A stretch of DNA of 64,000 nt from an uncultured Paracoccaceae bacterium (GTDB lineage Bacteria; Pseudomonadota; Alphaproteobacteria; Rhodobacterales; Rhodobacteraceae): assembly GCA_947497065.1 (NCBI GenBank), contig CANMEQ010000002.1, positions 248,001-312,000 on the forward strand, given 5' to 3'. The notes under the pieces are model-generated. The model was not told where the DNA came from. It worked only from the letters and a program-made list of their open reading frames with translations, and made no database searches. A program made the position numbers and the translations under genes. Every line of letters begins with the position of its first letter. Position 1 is the first letter of the stretch. This document shows, one piece after another, positions 42,554 through 52,799 of this stretch.

Positions 42554-43857
42554 TCAGTCCTGTTCAAACGGTCCAGCCGCGCCCGCACACTTAGCCCATG
42601 AGCCTCTAAACTCTCGGAAATTGCAAGCCGTTCTGCAGCGGGCCCTATTTTTGCGAGTGCCTCAGGCGTCATGCGAGACAATGTGGTGCGTTTGACAAAA
42701 TCCATCACCGACAATCCGCTGGAGAACCGTGCAGAGCGTGCGGTGGGCAAGACGTGGTTTGGGCCGCCCACATAATCGCCTATCGCTTCGGGGGTCCATC
42801 CTCCGATAAAAATCGCACCGGCATGGGTGATTTTTGCTGTCATATCATCGGCGTCTGCTGTGCAAATCTCGAGGTGTTCGGGGGCAATGCGGTCCGATAA
42901 TTCAACAGCTTGCTCCATGTTCTCAACGACAATGACCGCGCCGTAGTCGCGCCAACTAGGGCCCGCGATGTCGCGACGCTCGAGTGTTTCCAATCGTTTC
43001 GCAACTGCATCCATTACCGCTTGGCCAAAGGATGCATCGTCCGTGATCAAAAGGGATTGTGCGCTTTCGTCGTGTTCCGCTTGTGACAACAGGTCCAGCG
43101 CGATCCAATCGGGGTCATTGTCCTTGTCGGCGATGACCAAGATTTCCGAGGGCCCCGCGATCATGTCGATGCCGACCTTGCCGAATACGCGACGTTTGGC
43201 AGCGGCCACAAAGGCATTGCCAGGGCCTGTGATTTTGTCGACCGATGCGATGGTTTGCGTGCCATAGGCTAATGCCGCGACGGCCTGCGCACCGCCTACG
43301 CGGTACACTTCGTCAATCCCTGCGATTTTCGCAGCCATCAAAACAAGGGGGTTCACGGCCCCGTCAGGTGTCGGCACGACCATGGCCAAGCGGCCAACGC
43401 CGGCGACTTTTGCAGGGATCGCATTCATCAAGACGCTGCTGGGGTAGGTTGCCAACCCGCCGGGCACGTAAAGGCCCGCGGCTGAAACTGGTGTCCATCG
43501 CCAGCCCAATGAAGCGCCAGTTTCGTCTTCCCAAAAGGCGTCTTCTGGCAGTTGGCGCGCGTGGTAGGCGCGGATGCGGTCGGCGGCCAATTCTAGGGCG
43601 GCTTTGTCTTCGCTCGACACGACTGCACAGTAGGCTTCGATTTCCGCGTCTGAAAACCGAAGCTTATCGGCGGTTAACTCTAGACGGTCAAACTTGGCTG
43701 TCAGCTCGAGAACAGCGTCATCCCCGCGCGCGCGGACGTCTGCGATGATGTCCGCGACGACGGCATCCACATCAGGGCTGTCTTCGCGTTTTGCGCCCAG
43801 CAGGGCTTGGAATTTGGGTTCGAAATCCGCGTCTGTGATGTTCAAAAACTGTGGCAT
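42550..43857 (-). CDS. hisD: Histidinol dehydrogenase
   Basis: The 435-residue zinc enzyme carries out the last two steps of histidine synthesis, histidinol to histidine with two NAD. Motifs are GPGNAFVAAAKRRVFG, GPSEILVIAD, QAEHDESAQSLLIT (catalytic Glu and His), and APEHLEI. The ATG at 43857 has GGAGGG upstream. The gene lies 120 nt after the DUF2948 gene. Confidence 0.96.
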   Translation of the reverse strand: MPQFLNITDADFEPKFQALLGAKREDSPDVDAVVADIIADVRARGDDAVLELTAKFDRLELTADKLRFSDAEIEAYCAVVSSEDKAALELAADRIRAYHARQLPEDAFWEDETGASLGWRWTPVSAAGLYVPGGLATYPSSVLMNAIPAKVAGVGRLAMVVPTPDGAVNPLVLMAAKIAGIDEVYRVGGAQAVAALAYGTQTIASVDKITGPGNAFVAAAKRRVFGKVGIDMIAGPSEILVIADKDNDPDWIALDLLSQAEHDESAQSLLITDDASFGQAVMDAVAKRLETLERRDIAGPSWRDYGAVIVVENMEQAVELSDRIAPEHLEICTADADDMTAKITHAGAIFIGGWTPEAIGDYVGGPNHVLPTARSARFSSGLSVMDFVKRTTLSRMTPEALAKIGPAAERLAISESLEAHGLSVRARLDRLNRTE

Positions 43858-43977
43858 TGCGCCCTCCGTGTTGCGGCTCAAATAAACTGACGGGCAGGGG
43901 GCTTCAATGGGGGCGGCACCACGTCGCATAGATTGGTGCCGCATGGGATGCTGCCAAAACCTGCCTGATATTGCAAT

Positions 43978-44454
43978 CTAGGCTGGATGGTTTGGTTTTG
44001 ATTTTGAGGGGGCCACATAGGGGCGCGTTACGTCTTTAAGGACGACTTCGAGCGCTTCGACTTCTACGCGGATGGCACCATCGCCTGCCAACGTCAGCTC
44101 AAGGTGCCCTGCGCCATCCTCTGTTGCGGTGAATGCAAGCGAAAGCAGGGACAGCACCATATCGCTATCACTTGGGTCGACCCCTTGGGATTGTACCTTG
44201 AGCGCATCTTCGATCACCAAAACGGATTGGACACGCTCGTACTCCCGGTTGCGACGTTCCGCTTTGGGCGCGTCTTCCCAGCGAAAACGGTTTAGCAACA
44301 GCGCGAAACGGCGTGCTTTGCGGTCCCATTTGATTTCGGACGCGGGGAAGACCGCGTCCTGCACCAAACCGGACAAAACGCCCAGATCATCGGTATCGAG
44401 AGCCTTTAGGCGCAGGGGTTTTTCGGCCCCATCTTCAAAGGTTGCGTCGCTCAT
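43978..44454 (-). CDS. DUF2948 family protein
   Basis: The 158-residue protein matches DUF2948 of alphaproteobacteria: [42 protein letters not shown], and the C-terminal [16 protein letters not shown]. No function is known. It overlaps murA by ATGA. Confidence 0.9.
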   Translation of the reverse strand: MSDATFEDGAEKPLRLKALDTDDLGVLSGLVQDAVFPASEIKWDRKARRFALLLNRFRWEDAPKAERRNREYERVQSVLVIEDALKVQSQGVDPSDSDMVLSLLSLAFTATEDGAGHLELTLAGDGAIRVEVEALEVVLKDVTRPYVAPSKSKPNHPA

Positions 44455-45722
44455 GAGCCTGGCACGCGTTCAATGTCGGCGCCAACGCCGCCCAGTTTGC
44501 CGGCCACGTCTTCGTAGCCGCGATCAAGGTGGTAGACGCGGTTCACTTGGGTTTCGCCTTCGGCTTTCAATCCTGCCAGAATCAAGGAAACAGACGCACG
44601 CAAATCTGTGGCCATAACCGGCGCCCCTTTCATGGCATCGACCCCTGTAACCGAAGCTGTGCCGCCGTGGACTTCGATGTTGGCCCCCATCCGCACTAAT
44701 TCCGGCGCGTGCATGAAGCGGTTTTCGAAAATCCGTTCTTCGAGGACGGATGTTCCATCTGCAAAGCAGAGCATCGCCATCATTTGCGCCTGCAAATCCG
44801 TTGGGAAGCCAGGGAAAGGTTCGGTGGTCACATTGACCGCCTTGGGCCGGTCACCTTTGAGTTTCACTTTCAAGCCGGCGGTTGTTTCTTCAACTGACAC
44901 GCCAGCTGCGTCCAGCTTTTCGGCGAAGGAGGCGACGAGCGACATTCGGCCGCCCAAACATTCCACCTCGCCGCCCGCGATGACGGGGGCCAGCATGTAC
45001 GTGCCCAGCTCGATCCGGTCGGTGACAACAGGGTGGGTCGCGCCGTGCAAACGGTCGACGCCTTGAATGGTGATAGACGATGTTCCGTCGCCTTCAATTT
45101 GTGCGCCCATTTTCCGCAGGCAATCCGCGAGATCGACGATCTCAGGCTCGCGCGCTGCGTTGTTAATCACAGTCGTCCCTTTGGCCAAAGTCGCGGCCAT
45201 CATTATGTTTTCTGTGGCACCAACTGAGGCAAACGGGAAATCAATGACCGCGCCTTTCAGTTTGCCACCCTCTGCTTTCGCGTGAAGGTAGCCGTCTTTC
45301 AGGTCAATCTCGGCGCCCATTTTGGTCAGGCCGTCGGTGTGAATATCCATCGGGCGCGCACCAATCGCGCAACCGCCTGGCAAGGATACGATTGCATGGC
45401 CTTCGCGTGCCAGTAGTGGGCCCAACACAAGGTTGGACGCCCGCATTTTGCGCACGATATCGTAATCGGCCGTGGTGTTGATGGCCCCATGGCAAGACAT
45501 GGTCTGAACTTTGCCATCCTGAAGGGATGAAATTTCAGCGCCAAGCGATTCCAACAACAGCGTCATCGTTTTGATATCTGACAAACGGGGGGTGTTTGTC
45601 AGTGTTAGCGGCTCATCTGACAACAGAGTTGCAGGCATCAATGTTAACGCGGCGTTCTTTGCGCCAGCGATTTCGATTTGCCCTGACAGCGTTTTGCCGC
45701 CCCGTACTACGATGGAATCCAT
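44451..45722 (-). CDS. murA: UDP-N-acetylglucosamine 1-carboxyvinyltransferase
   Basis: The 423-residue protein performs the first committed step of peptidoglycan synthesis, transfer of enolpyruvate from PEP to UDP-GlcNAc. The catalytic, fosfomycin-reactive cysteine is Cys118 in [21 protein letters not shown] and the RGYE-type [13 protein letters not shown] near the end are also present. It starts 5 nt after the small basic protein gene. Confidence 0.96.
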   Translation of the reverse strand: MDSIVVRGGKTLSGQIEIAGAKNAALTLMPATLLSDEPLTLTNTPRLSDIKTMTLLLESLGAEISSLQDGKVQTMSCHGAINTTADYDIVRKMRASNLVLGPLLAREGHAIVSLPGGCAIGARPMDIHTDGLTKMGAEIDLKDGYLHAKAEGGKLKGAVIDFPFASVGATENIMMAATLAKGTTVINNAAREPEIVDLADCLRKMGAQIEGDGTSSITIQGVDRLHGATHPVVTDRIELGTYMLAPVIAGGEVECLGGRMSLVASFAEKLDAAGVSVEETTAGLKVKLKGDRPKAVNVTTEPFPGFPTDLQAQMMAMLCFADGTSVLEERIFENRFMHAPELVRMGANIEVHGGTASVTGVDAMKGAPVMATDLRASVSLILAGLKAEGETQVNRVYHLDRGYEDVAGKLGGVGADIERVPGS

Positions 45723-45727
45723 GCCTG

Positions 45728-45889
45728 TTACTCTTTCTTATCAGCGGCTTGATCGCCTGCTTGTTTGGGGGTTGCCGATTGCTGCCGGGCCCGTGCCTGT
45801 GCCTTTCGCCGTCCCATGTTGGCCTTCAACGCGGCCTTTAGGCGGTCTTCGCGTGTTTGGGCTGCAGAGGATGGTTTTTTGTTTGTCAT
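45728..45889 (-). CDS. Small basic hypothetical protein (53 residues)
   Basis: The short product is rich in Lys, Arg and Ala ([33 protein letters not shown]) and is likely disordered or helical. No domain is recognised. It sits just upstream of murA on the same strand. Its composition could suit nucleic-acid binding, but nothing shows it. The longer frame starting at 45937 is not favoured. Confidence 0.65.
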   Translation of the reverse strand: MTNKKPSSAAQTREDRLKAALKANMGRRKAQARARQQSATPKQAGDQAADKKE

Positions 45890-45973
45890 ACCGCTTGTTA
45901 CCTCAAGGTATAAAAACCGTCCAGAGAGGGCTTGCAAGGAGAGGAATTTGCGTCTACTTCCCGCGCCACGGTC

Positions 45974-46048
<75 letters not shown>

Positions 46049-46072
46049 CTTCCCGCATCTTCATCGCTTAGG

Positions 46073-46486
46073 TTAGGACATCGCTTTGCCTGCGAGGATC
46101 ATGAAGACTATGCCCAAAAGAATGCACAATGGGGCGTAGTAGGTCTCATCAAGTTTGCGAAATGGCTGTTCAGGTGTCGCGCGTTTCATAAAGGGGGCGT
46201 AGGCGATGATGGCGCGCAGTTGGAACACGATTGCGATTATGAACAACCCTAGCCCCTTTATGGGGGTATCTGGAAACCAAGGCCATGCTGCTGCGAACAA
46301 CAACGCAACAACGACGATTGAGCATGGCACAGCGCCCGGCATGGATTGGATGCCTTTTGTGCCCACAACGGCCCGTGCCAGTTCTGCTTCGTCTTTGATT
46401 GGCCACCAGAAGCCTATTGCCCAAAGCAGATGAATGGCTGCGATTACGACCAGTATCGTGGACGCGAAAAGGGCAAGCAGGGTCAT
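46073..46486 (-). CDS. DUF3995 family membrane protein
   Basis: The 137-residue protein has four hydrophobic segments and the DUF3995 start pattern (VIAAIHLLWAIGFWWPIKDEAELARAVVG). The function is unknown. It begins 9 nt after sitD on the same strand, so it may be co-transcribed with the manganese transporter. Confidence 0.85.
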   Translation of the reverse strand: MTLLALFASTILVVIAAIHLLWAIGFWWPIKDEAELARAVVGTKGIQSMPGAVPCSIVVVALLFAAAWPWFPDTPIKGLGLFIIAIVFQLRAIIAYAPFMKRATPEQPFRKLDETYYAPLCILLGIVFMILAGKAMS

Positions 46487-46495
46487 GTCGAGGCC

Positions 46496-47329
46496 TTAGA
46501 TCGTGCGTGATGAATGTGATTTGTTCGCGATCAGACGGTAGATGAAGGCGATCAGGAAAAGAAGAGTGAGCACAAGGATCACTGTTGGCCCGGCATCTGA
46601 GCCGATCCAAAAGCTAAGGTAAACGCCGCCCACCAAGGATGCGGTCGATGCTATGACCGCAACAATCAACATGTGTTGGAACTGACGCGTCACCAAAAAT
46701 GCAATGGCGCCTGGTGCGATTAACAAGCCGATTGCCAAGATTAGGCCAACCGCTTTGAGGGTCGCAACGATTGTCAGCGAGAGTACGGTGAGCAAGCCGT
46801 AGTGAAGAACCTGTACGGGCAACCCGATCGCGCGCGCCTGGGCTGGGTCGAACGCATTCAGGAGCAGGTCTTTCCAGCTGATCAACAGCGCCCCGCACAC
46901 CAACAGCCCGATCAGGCCCGATGTCCATAAATCGGCAGAATTGACGCCCAACATATTGCCAAACAGGATGTGATCGAGGTGCACGTTGGTTTCGATCTTG
47001 GTGTACATCACAAGGCCCAAACCAAACATGCCCGAAAACACAACGCCCATGACCGTATCTTGCCTGACCCGCGAATTGGCATCGAGGTATCCGGTGAGCA
47101 CTGAGCAAAACATGCCTGCGATAAATGCGCCGACAATCAGAGGCAGGCCGATGATGTAGGCCAGAACAATGCCCGGCAGGACCGCGTGGGAAACAGCGTC
47201 GCCCATCAGGGACCAGCCTTTGAGCACCAAAAAACACGATAGCATTGCTGTCGGTGGCCCGATCAACAGCGCGATGTAGAACGCGCCATGCATGAAGGGG
47301 AACTGGAACGGAAGCAGGAGGTCGGTCAT
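46496..47329 (-). CDS. sitD: Manganese/iron ABC transporter permease (SitD)
   Basis: The 277-residue membrane protein has about eight segments and the ABC-3 permease pattern GWSLMGDAVSHAVLPGIVLAYIIG. It is related to the next gene (sitC) and forms a heterodimer pore with it. The ATG at 47329 overlaps the sitC stop by ATGA; the frame further up is not the gene. The operator before sitA supports manganese control. Confidence 0.9.
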   Translation of the reverse strand: MTDLLLPFQFPFMHGAFYIALLIGPPTAMLSCFLVLKGWSLMGDAVSHAVLPGIVLAYIIGLPLIVGAFIAGMFCSVLTGYLDANSRVRQDTVMGVVFSGMFGLGLVMYTKIETNVHLDHILFGNMLGVNSADLWTSGLIGLLVCGALLISWKDLLLNAFDPAQARAIGLPVQVLHYGLLTVLSLTIVATLKAVGLILAIGLLIAPGAIAFLVTRQFQHMLIVAVIASTASLVGGVYLSFWIGSDAGPTVILVLTLLFLIAFIYRLIANKSHSSRTI

Positions 47330-48177
47330 GTGCGCAGCGCCTGTGCTGCGCGGCGGCGGGCCGCGAACAGCCCATGTTTGGGCGCGAGGAAAAAGGCCAA
47401 GATAAAAATCAGAGTTTGGAGGCAGATGATGACACCGCCTGTGGCACCATCCAGAAAATAGGAAATATAGGCGCCGACAAAACTGGAAATTGAGCCGATT
47501 GCCACCGCGATGATCAAAAGACGTGGAAAGCGGTCTGTCAGCAAATAGGCCGTGGCCCCGGGCGTGATCACCATGGCGATAACGAGAAACGCACCAACAG
47601 TCTGCAGGGCCGCAACGCATGCCGCAGATAGAAGTACGAAAAACACAAAGCGCAGCCGCTCAGGGCGTAGGCCGATGGATCGTGCGTGGTTTTCATCAAA
47701 AAAGGAAACCATCAGGTCTTTCCATTTGGCCAGAAGAACCACCAAGCAGACAATCCCGATGATGGCCAGCTGCAGGGTGTCCGCCGGGGTGATTGCCAAG
47801 ATATTGCCGAGTATAATAGTCTGAACATTCACCTCGACCGGCGAAACAGAGACCATAAACAGCCCCAAGCCGAAAAAACTGGTAAAGATCAGGCCGATGA
47901 TCGCGTCTTCCTTCAATCCGGTACGTTGGTTCAAAAACAACATTGCAGAGGCCGCCAAGCCGCCGGACAAAAACGCCCCCAACGCGAATGGGAGCCCCAG
48001 CATATAGGCCCCCGCCACGCCCGGCACGATCGAGTGCGATAAGGCATCGCCGATCAAAGACCAGCCTTTGAGCATAAGGTAGCACGACAAAAACGCGCAA
48101 ACCGCACCAACCAGTGCGGAGACGAACATGGCGTTCAACATGAATCCATAGGTAAACGGTTCTAGCAAAACGGTCAT
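47326..48177 (-). CDS. sitC: Manganese/iron ABC transporter permease (SitC)
   Basis: The 283-residue permease has about eight membrane segments with [24 protein letters not shown], and the C-terminal [21 protein letters not shown]. It overlaps both sitB and sitD by ATGA. The pair of different permease genes is typical of sitABCD-type systems. Confidence 0.9.
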   Translation of the reverse strand: MTVLLEPFTYGFMLNAMFVSALVGAVCAFLSCYLMLKGWSLIGDALSHSIVPGVAGAYMLGLPFALGAFLSGGLAASAMLFLNQRTGLKEDAIIGLIFTSFFGLGLFMVSVSPVEVNVQTIILGNILAITPADTLQLAIIGIVCLVVLLAKWKDLMVSFFDENHARSIGLRPERLRFVFFVLLSAACVAALQTVGAFLVIAMVITPGATAYLLTDRFPRLLIIAVAIGSISSFVGAYISYFLDGATGGVIICLQTLIFILAFFLAPKHGLFAARRRAAQALRT

Positions 48178-49082
48178 TCTTGCCCCGCTTTGGTGCGCGT
48201 TTTGTCGTCGTAAATAACAAAGGGGCGTTCGTCGTCGGTCAGAATTGTGACTTTGCGTTCATCGTCATCATCATGAAGGTCAGCGCCCCCCAGAACGAAG
48301 TGACGCAGAACACCGCCAAAGGCCGCTTCGAGGTTGTCTTTTGTGAAAACTTCTTCGGTCGGGCCGAAGTTCAGCACCGTTCCTTTCACCAAAACCGTTT
48401 GATCGCAAAATTCAGGCACAGAACCGAGGTTATGGGTCGATACAAGCATCACGCGCCCTTCGTCCCTCAGCTCTTGCAGCAGGGTGATGATCGCTTCTTC
48501 GGTTTGAACATCGACGCCTGTGAATGGTTCATCAAGTAAAATAACCTGACCGTTTTGGGCCAAGGCGCGCGCTAGAAAAACCCGTTTGCGTTGCCCGCCT
48601 GACAGCTCGCCGATCTGGCGGTCGCGAAAATCCGACATGCCAACACGGGCCAATGCATCCGAGACCGCGGCGTGATCTGCGGTTTTGGGGCGACGCAACA
48701 GCCCCATGTGGCCATACCGGCCCATCATCACGACGTCTTCGACCAAAACAGGGAAAGACCAGTCAACCTCTTCGGCCTGTGGGACATAGGCGACAATGCC
48801 TGCCTTAATCGCTTGCCGTACCGTTTGCCCCAAAATCCCGATCTCGCCGCTGGCTGCGGGAAGAAACCCCATGATCGCCTTGAACAATGTTGATTTGCCC
48901 GCGCCATTTACACCAACCAAGGCCGCAATTGTCCCACGTGGGATCGCGAATGACGCGTCTTTCAATGCGGTGTGCCCGTTGCGGTAAGTTACAGTCACGC
49001 CGTCAGCATAAAGGCCCGCTTGGTTCTTTGAGGTTTGATGCGGGGCGGGCGGGGGCAGGGTGCTGGCATCGGGCGGCGTCAC
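48174..49082 (-). CDS. sitB: Manganese/iron ABC transporter ATPase (SitB)
   Basis: The 302-residue ATPase has Walker [10 protein letters not shown], signature LSGGQRKRV, Walker [13 protein letters not shown], and the switch His in [10 protein letters not shown]-terminal extension of about 50 residues (HDDDDERKV) is His/Asp-rich and might sense metal. The start overlaps the sitA stop by ATGA. Confidence 0.92.
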   Translation of the reverse strand: MTPPDASTLPPPAPHQTSKNQAGLYADGVTVTYRNGHTALKDASFAIPRGTIAALVGVNGAGKSTLFKAIMGFLPAASGEIGILGQTVRQAIKAGIVAYVPQAEEVDWSFPVLVEDVVMMGRYGHMGLLRRPKTADHAAVSDALARVGMSDFRDRQIGELSGGQRKRVFLARALAQNGQVILLDEPFTGVDVQTEEAIITLLQELRDEGRVMLVSTHNLGSVPEFCDQTVLVKGTVLNFGPTEEVFTKDNLEAAFGGVLRHFVLGGADLHDDDDERKVTILTDDERPFVIYDDKTRTKAGQE

Positions 49083-49954
49083 TGTGTGAGGCCCTCCACG
49101 ACGGTTTCAGTCGTTACACGAAGAAGGTCGAGGTAGGTTGGAACCGCGCCATCCTCTGCCGACAGACTGTCAACATAAAGCACCCCACCATAGGCGGCCC
49201 CTGTTTCACGGGCCACTTGCTCAGCCGGGTCGGTGTTTACCGTGCTTTCACAAAATACGGCGGGAATGTCATTCGTGCGGACCGTATCAATCACGGCACG
49301 GACCTGTTGTGGCGTGCCGGTTTGGTCTGCGTTCATTGGCCAGAGATAAGCTTCCTGAAGCCCGAAGTCGCGGGCCAAATAGCTGAACGCGCCTTCGCAG
49401 GTGACCAGCCACCTTTGCGCATCAGGAATGGTTTGAATTTCTGCGCGCAGCGGTGCGATCGCCTCCGTGATTTCAGCCTTATACGTCTCGGCATTTGCAG
49501 CATAGGTTTCGGCGTTGTCTGGGTCGCCTTCAGACATCGCTGAAGCGATATTGTCGATGTAAATGAGGGCATTATCCAAAGACATCCAAGCATGGGGGTT
49601 TGGCAATCCCTCATAGCTGCCTTCGCGGATTGCGACCGGTTCAATACCTTCCGATATCGTCGCGGATGGGATCGGGCCTAGGTTGTCAGTGAATTGTTCA
49701 AACCAAAGCTCAAGGTTCATGCCATTCCACAGAATGAGGTCGGCATCTGATGCGCGCAATAGATCGCGGGGGGTGGGCTGATAGCCGTGGATTTCCGCAC
49801 CTGGTCGGGTGATCGATTCTACGATTGCGACGTCACCGGCAACGTTTCGGGCCATGTCAGCAATGACAGTGAATGTTGTGACCACTTTGAACTGGTCTGC
49901 GGTGGCGGGTGCGGCAAAGGCCAGCAAGGCGAGTGTCGAAATGGTACGTTTCAT
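49079..49954 (-). CDS. sitA: Manganese-binding periplasmic protein (SitA)
   Basis: The 291-residue cluster A-I binding protein starts with a signal peptide ([19 protein letters not shown]). Predicted metal ligands are His56 in [10 protein letters not shown], His121 in NPHAWMS, Glu187 in TCEGAFSYL and Asp262 in VDSLSAE. The 2-His, Glu, Asp set fits manganese or iron better than zinc. No His-rich loop is present, which also argues against zinc. Transcription starts under the palindrome at 50017. Confidence 0.92.
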   Translation of the reverse strand: MKRTISTLALLAFAAPATADQFKVVTTFTVIADMARNVAGDVAIVESITRPGAEIHGYQPTPRDLLRASDADLILWNGMNLELWFEQFTDNLGPIPSATISEGIEPVAIREGSYEGLPNPHAWMSLDNALIYIDNIASAMSEGDPDNAETYAANAETYKAEITEAIAPLRAEIQTIPDAQRWLVTCEGAFSYLARDFGLQEAYLWPMNADQTGTPQQVRAVIDTVRTNDIPAVFCESTVNTDPAEQVARETGAAYGGVLYVDSLSAEDGAVPTYLDLLRVTTETVVEGLTQ

Positions 49955-49984
49955 GGTTTCACGTCTCCAATCTGTGTTGATTGA

Positions 49985-50013
49985 GGATATGAATCGATCT
50001 TGAGGTTTGTCAA
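49985..50013 (-). promoter_or_regulatory. Promoter candidate of sitABCD
   Basis: On the minus strand, TTGACA (50013-50008) is a consensus -35 hexamer. The -10 near 49985-49991 (ATATCC or CATATC) is weak. The metal-regulator box lies just upstream of this -35. Confidence 0.4.
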
Positions 50014-50016
50014 TGC

Positions 50017-50037
50017 AATTGAGAATTATTCTCAATT
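50017..50037 (-). promoter_or_regulatory. Fur/Mur-type operator before sitABCD
   Basis: The arms AATTGAGAAT and ATTCTCAATT form a perfect 21-bp dyad around one central T. The sequence resembles Fur and Mur (manganese uptake regulator) boxes, and sitABCD is the known Mur target in Rhodobacterales. It ends 63 nt before the sitA ATG. Confidence 0.8.
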
Positions 50038-50050
50038 AATCGCGCAAACA

Positions 50051-51286
50051 TCAATATTCGTTAGCGTTTTTGTACCAGCTGACCAGCGCAAGTCGCTCTT
50101 CGTCGGTGATGTAAGTGACATTGGCCGGGGGCATCGCATGGCTGACGCCAGCATGCAGGTAGATCGCACGGGCGTTGCGGGCGATGTCGGCAGGTGTGTC
50201 CAAAACGACCGCTTTCGGGGCCCACAACAGCGTGTCCGACCAGAACTGCTCTTGCGCGTGGCACATCGAACACCGCCCCATCACGATGGTATGCGCGGCG
50301 TCGAACCCCTCTGCAGCCATGAATGTCTCTTCATATGCATTGGGCACGCGGGCCTCTGTCGTCGCACCATCGCCCCACGTGTTCGCAGTGCTGAGCCATG
50401 CAATCGCAATGAACAACAATGCGGTCGCAGCCCAGGTCCAATGGGGGCCCGTGCCGGTGCGGTGCATCGTGTTGAAATAGTGCCGAATGGTGACGCCCAT
50501 CAAGAACACAAGCGCGGCAATGATCCAGCTAAATTGGGTCGCGAACGCCAGCGGATAGTGGTTGCTCAGCATCAAGAAAATAACAGGCAAGGTCAGGTAG
50601 TTGTTATGGGTCGACCGAAGTTTTGCAATCTTGCCGTATTTGGCATCCGGCGTGCGACCTGCCTTGAGATCGGCCACGACAATACGCTGGTTTGGCATAA
50701 TGATAAAAAAGACATTCGCCGTCATGATTGTGGCCGTGAACGCCCCGAGATGCAGCATCGCGGCGCGACCGGTGAACACCTGATGGTAGCCCCAGGACAT
50801 GACGACCAGCATCACGAACAACAGCAGCATCAATGCGGTCGGCGTATCGCCCAGCTTAGACTTGCATAAAAAGTCGTAAATCACCCAGCCAAGCGTCAAC
50901 GACGCGCCTGAAATCAAAATTCCAGTAAACAACGATAAATCGGCTTTGGCCGTATCGATGAGGTACAGCTCTCCGCCGACCCAATAGACAATCATCAACA
51001 AGGCAGCGCCTGACAGCCATGTCCAATAGCTTTGCCATTTGTGCCATGTCAGATGCTCGGGCATTCGTGCTGGGGCGACCATGAATTTTGTGGTGTGGTA
51101 AAACCCGCCACCATGGACTTCCCATTCTTCGCCAGTGGCCCCCTCTGGCATGTCATCCGCCGGTTTCAGCATCAAATCCAACGCGATGAAATAGAACGAG
51201 GCGCCAATCCAAGCCATGGCCGTGATGACATGCAACCAGCGGACCGCAAATGCGAACCAGTCCCATAAAATCGCCGCGTCATACAT
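50051..51286 (-). CDS. puuD: Urate hydroxylase PuuD (membrane protein with cytochrome c domain)
   Basis: The 411-residue protein has about eight membrane segments (residues 1-300) of the PuuD/DUF989 type and a C-terminal cytochrome c domain with Cys339 and Cys342 in CSMCHA and a later Met ligand in HAMPPANVT. PuuD oxidises urate to 5-hydroxyisourate and feeds electrons into the respiratory chain. It replaces soluble uricase. It is divergent from a LysR regulator. Confidence 0.92.
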   Translation of the reverse strand: MYDAAILWDWFAFAVRWLHVITAMAWIGASFYFIALDLMLKPADDMPEGATGEEWEVHGGGFYHTTKFMVAPARMPEHLTWHKWQSYWTWLSGAALLMIVYWVGGELYLIDTAKADLSLFTGILISGASLTLGWVIYDFLCKSKLGDTPTALMLLLFVMLVVMSWGYHQVFTGRAAMLHLGAFTATIMTANVFFIIMPNQRIVVADLKAGRTPDAKYGKIAKLRSTHNNYLTLPVIFLMLSNHYPLAFATQFSWIIAALVFLMGVTIRHYFNTMHRTGTGPHWTWAATALLFIAIAWLSTANTWGDGATTEARVPNAYEETFMAAEGFDAAHTIVMGRCSMCHAQEQFWSDTLLWAPKAVVLDTPADIARNARAIYLHAGVSHAMPPANVTYITDEERLALVSWYKNANEY

Positions 51287-51382
51287 GTCTGTGTTTCCTT
51301 CTGGTTTTTACCAAGACTACCTTTGGGCATTTTGTTTTGCTATTCCATCAAATACTGAGTCTCTATCAAGAAATGCAAAATA

Positions 51383-52315
51383 ATGTCCTATCTCGATAAT
51401 ATCCGCACATTCGTTCGCGTCTATGAGCTTGGGTCGATGTCTGCTGCAGGCCGCGACTTACGGGTTTCTCCGGCGGTGACGTCGTCACGGATATCGGCCT
51501 TGGAAGAGCATCTCAATGTGCGCTTGTTCCAGCGGACCACCCGCAGTTTGACCCCGACAGAGCAGGGACGGGCTTTTTACTCCGGGGCAGTTGCGGTTCT
51601 GGATGCTGTTGATGAGGCCGAAGGTCAGGTGGCGGGAATTACGGAGAACCCCAAGGGATCGCTCTATGTCGCGGCCCCGTTAGGTGTGGGGCGGCGGCTG
51701 GTAGCCCCGCGCATCCCGGATTTCGGGGTGCGCTATCCGCTTATCGATTTGCGGTTACGACTGACTGATCGCAAGGTGGACATCACAACTGAAGGCCTTG
51801 ATATAGCGTTCTTTTTAGGCGATCCGGAAGATAGCAATCTGCGTATCCGCGCGATTGCTGACTGTGAACGCGTGTTGGTAGCCTCGCCAGACTATGTGGC
51901 GAAATTTGGTAACCCGGTGGATGGCGATGCGCTGCTTCAGGACAACCATAATTGTTTGAATTTGCGCTATCCTGGGGCGACCGAATTCAAATGGAGACTG
52001 AAAACCCAAGAGGGCCCCAAACGGTTTCGGGTTGATGGGCGGTATGAATGTGATGACGGAGATGTTTTAACGGAATGGGCCTTGGCGGGCGAAGGCATCG
52101 CGTTGAAGCCTGTGTTCGAGGTGGCAGACGATTTAAATGCCGGACGTCTGGTGCCCGTGGCGGAAAAGACCCCGCCGATGCCCATTCAAATGGCTTGTCT
52201 CTATACCCACCGCCGGAGGCAAGACCCGAAGGCTCGCCTGTTTATGGAATTTATGACTGCGCGTGTCGGTTTTGCCGTGCGCGCGGCCCAAGACAGCGTT
52301 CAACTGCCACGATAG
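51383..52315 (+). CDS. LysR family regulator of the ureide genes (inferred)
   Basis: The 310-residue protein has the N-terminal helix-turn-helix (GSMSAAGRDLRVSPAVTSSRISALEEHLNVRLFQRTTR) and the periplasmic-protein-like effector domain. It sits between puuD and the HIU hydrolase gene, and its end overlaps that gene by 16 nt, so it probably controls purine-catabolic genes. The 96-bp gap to puuD should hold its sites. Its own ribosome site is weak. Confidence 0.88.
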   Translation: MSYLDNIRTFVRVYELGSMSAAGRDLRVSPAVTSSRISALEEHLNVRLFQRTTRSLTPTEQGRAFYSGAVAVLDAVDEAEGQVAGITENPKGSLYVAAPLGVGRRLVAPRIPDFGVRYPLIDLRLRLTDRKVDITTEGLDIAFFLGDPEDSNLRIRAIADCERVLVASPDYVAKFGNPVDGDALLQDNHNCLNLRYPGATEFKWRLKTQEGPKRFRVDGRYECDDGDVLTEWALAGEGIALKPVFEVADDLNAGRLVPVAEKTPPMPIQMACLYTHRRRQDPKARLFMEFMTARVGFAVRAAQDSVQLPR

Positions 52316-52656
52316 GTGGAGTATCCGAAGGGCGATAGCAGAAGTGGCACGTGATAATGTGCGCCCGGATCATCCATCCCGAACCTGATTGGGATCTGGT
52401 CCAGAAACTTCAGCTCGCCAGCCGCCACTCCGTTGGTTTCCAAATAATCGCCACAGAAAAAGACAAGTTCGTATTGGCCTATTTCAAAATCATCTGTTGG
52501 TAAAATCGGGCTATCGGTTCGACCATCTGCATTTGTCACTGTCTCGGCGATCTTTTGGTGCGACTGTCCATTGATCCGGTAGAGTTCAATTTTGATGCCA
52601 TGCGCAGGCACGCCGCGCGCAGTATCGAGGACGTGGGTCGTTAGATATCCAGACAT
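52300..52656 (-). CDS. uraH: 5-hydroxyisourate hydrolase (transthyretin-like)
   Basis: The 118-residue protein has the HIUase landmarks: LTTHVLDTARGVPAHG at the start with the catalytic His, RTDSPIL in the centre, and the C-terminal YSTYRGS. It hydrolyses the urate oxidation product to OHCU. It is the second step of the pathway encoded around it. Confidence 0.95.
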   Translation of the reverse strand: MSGYLTTHVLDTARGVPAHGIKIELYRINGQSHQKIAETVTNADGRTDSPILPTDDFEIGQYELVFFCGDYLETNGVAAGELKFLDQIPIRFGMDDPGAHYHVPLLLSPFGYSTYRGS

Positions 52657-52799
52657 AAATGGGCCTCCGTTTTGGGCACCCTAACGTTGAGGGGGTGAAT
52701 GACAAGGCAGACACGGGTAATCTGACAGTCTTTCAAGAATTCCCTATAAATGTTCAAAAGGGAAATGGGTTAACAGTTGCAAAACAATAGGGGCCAAGA

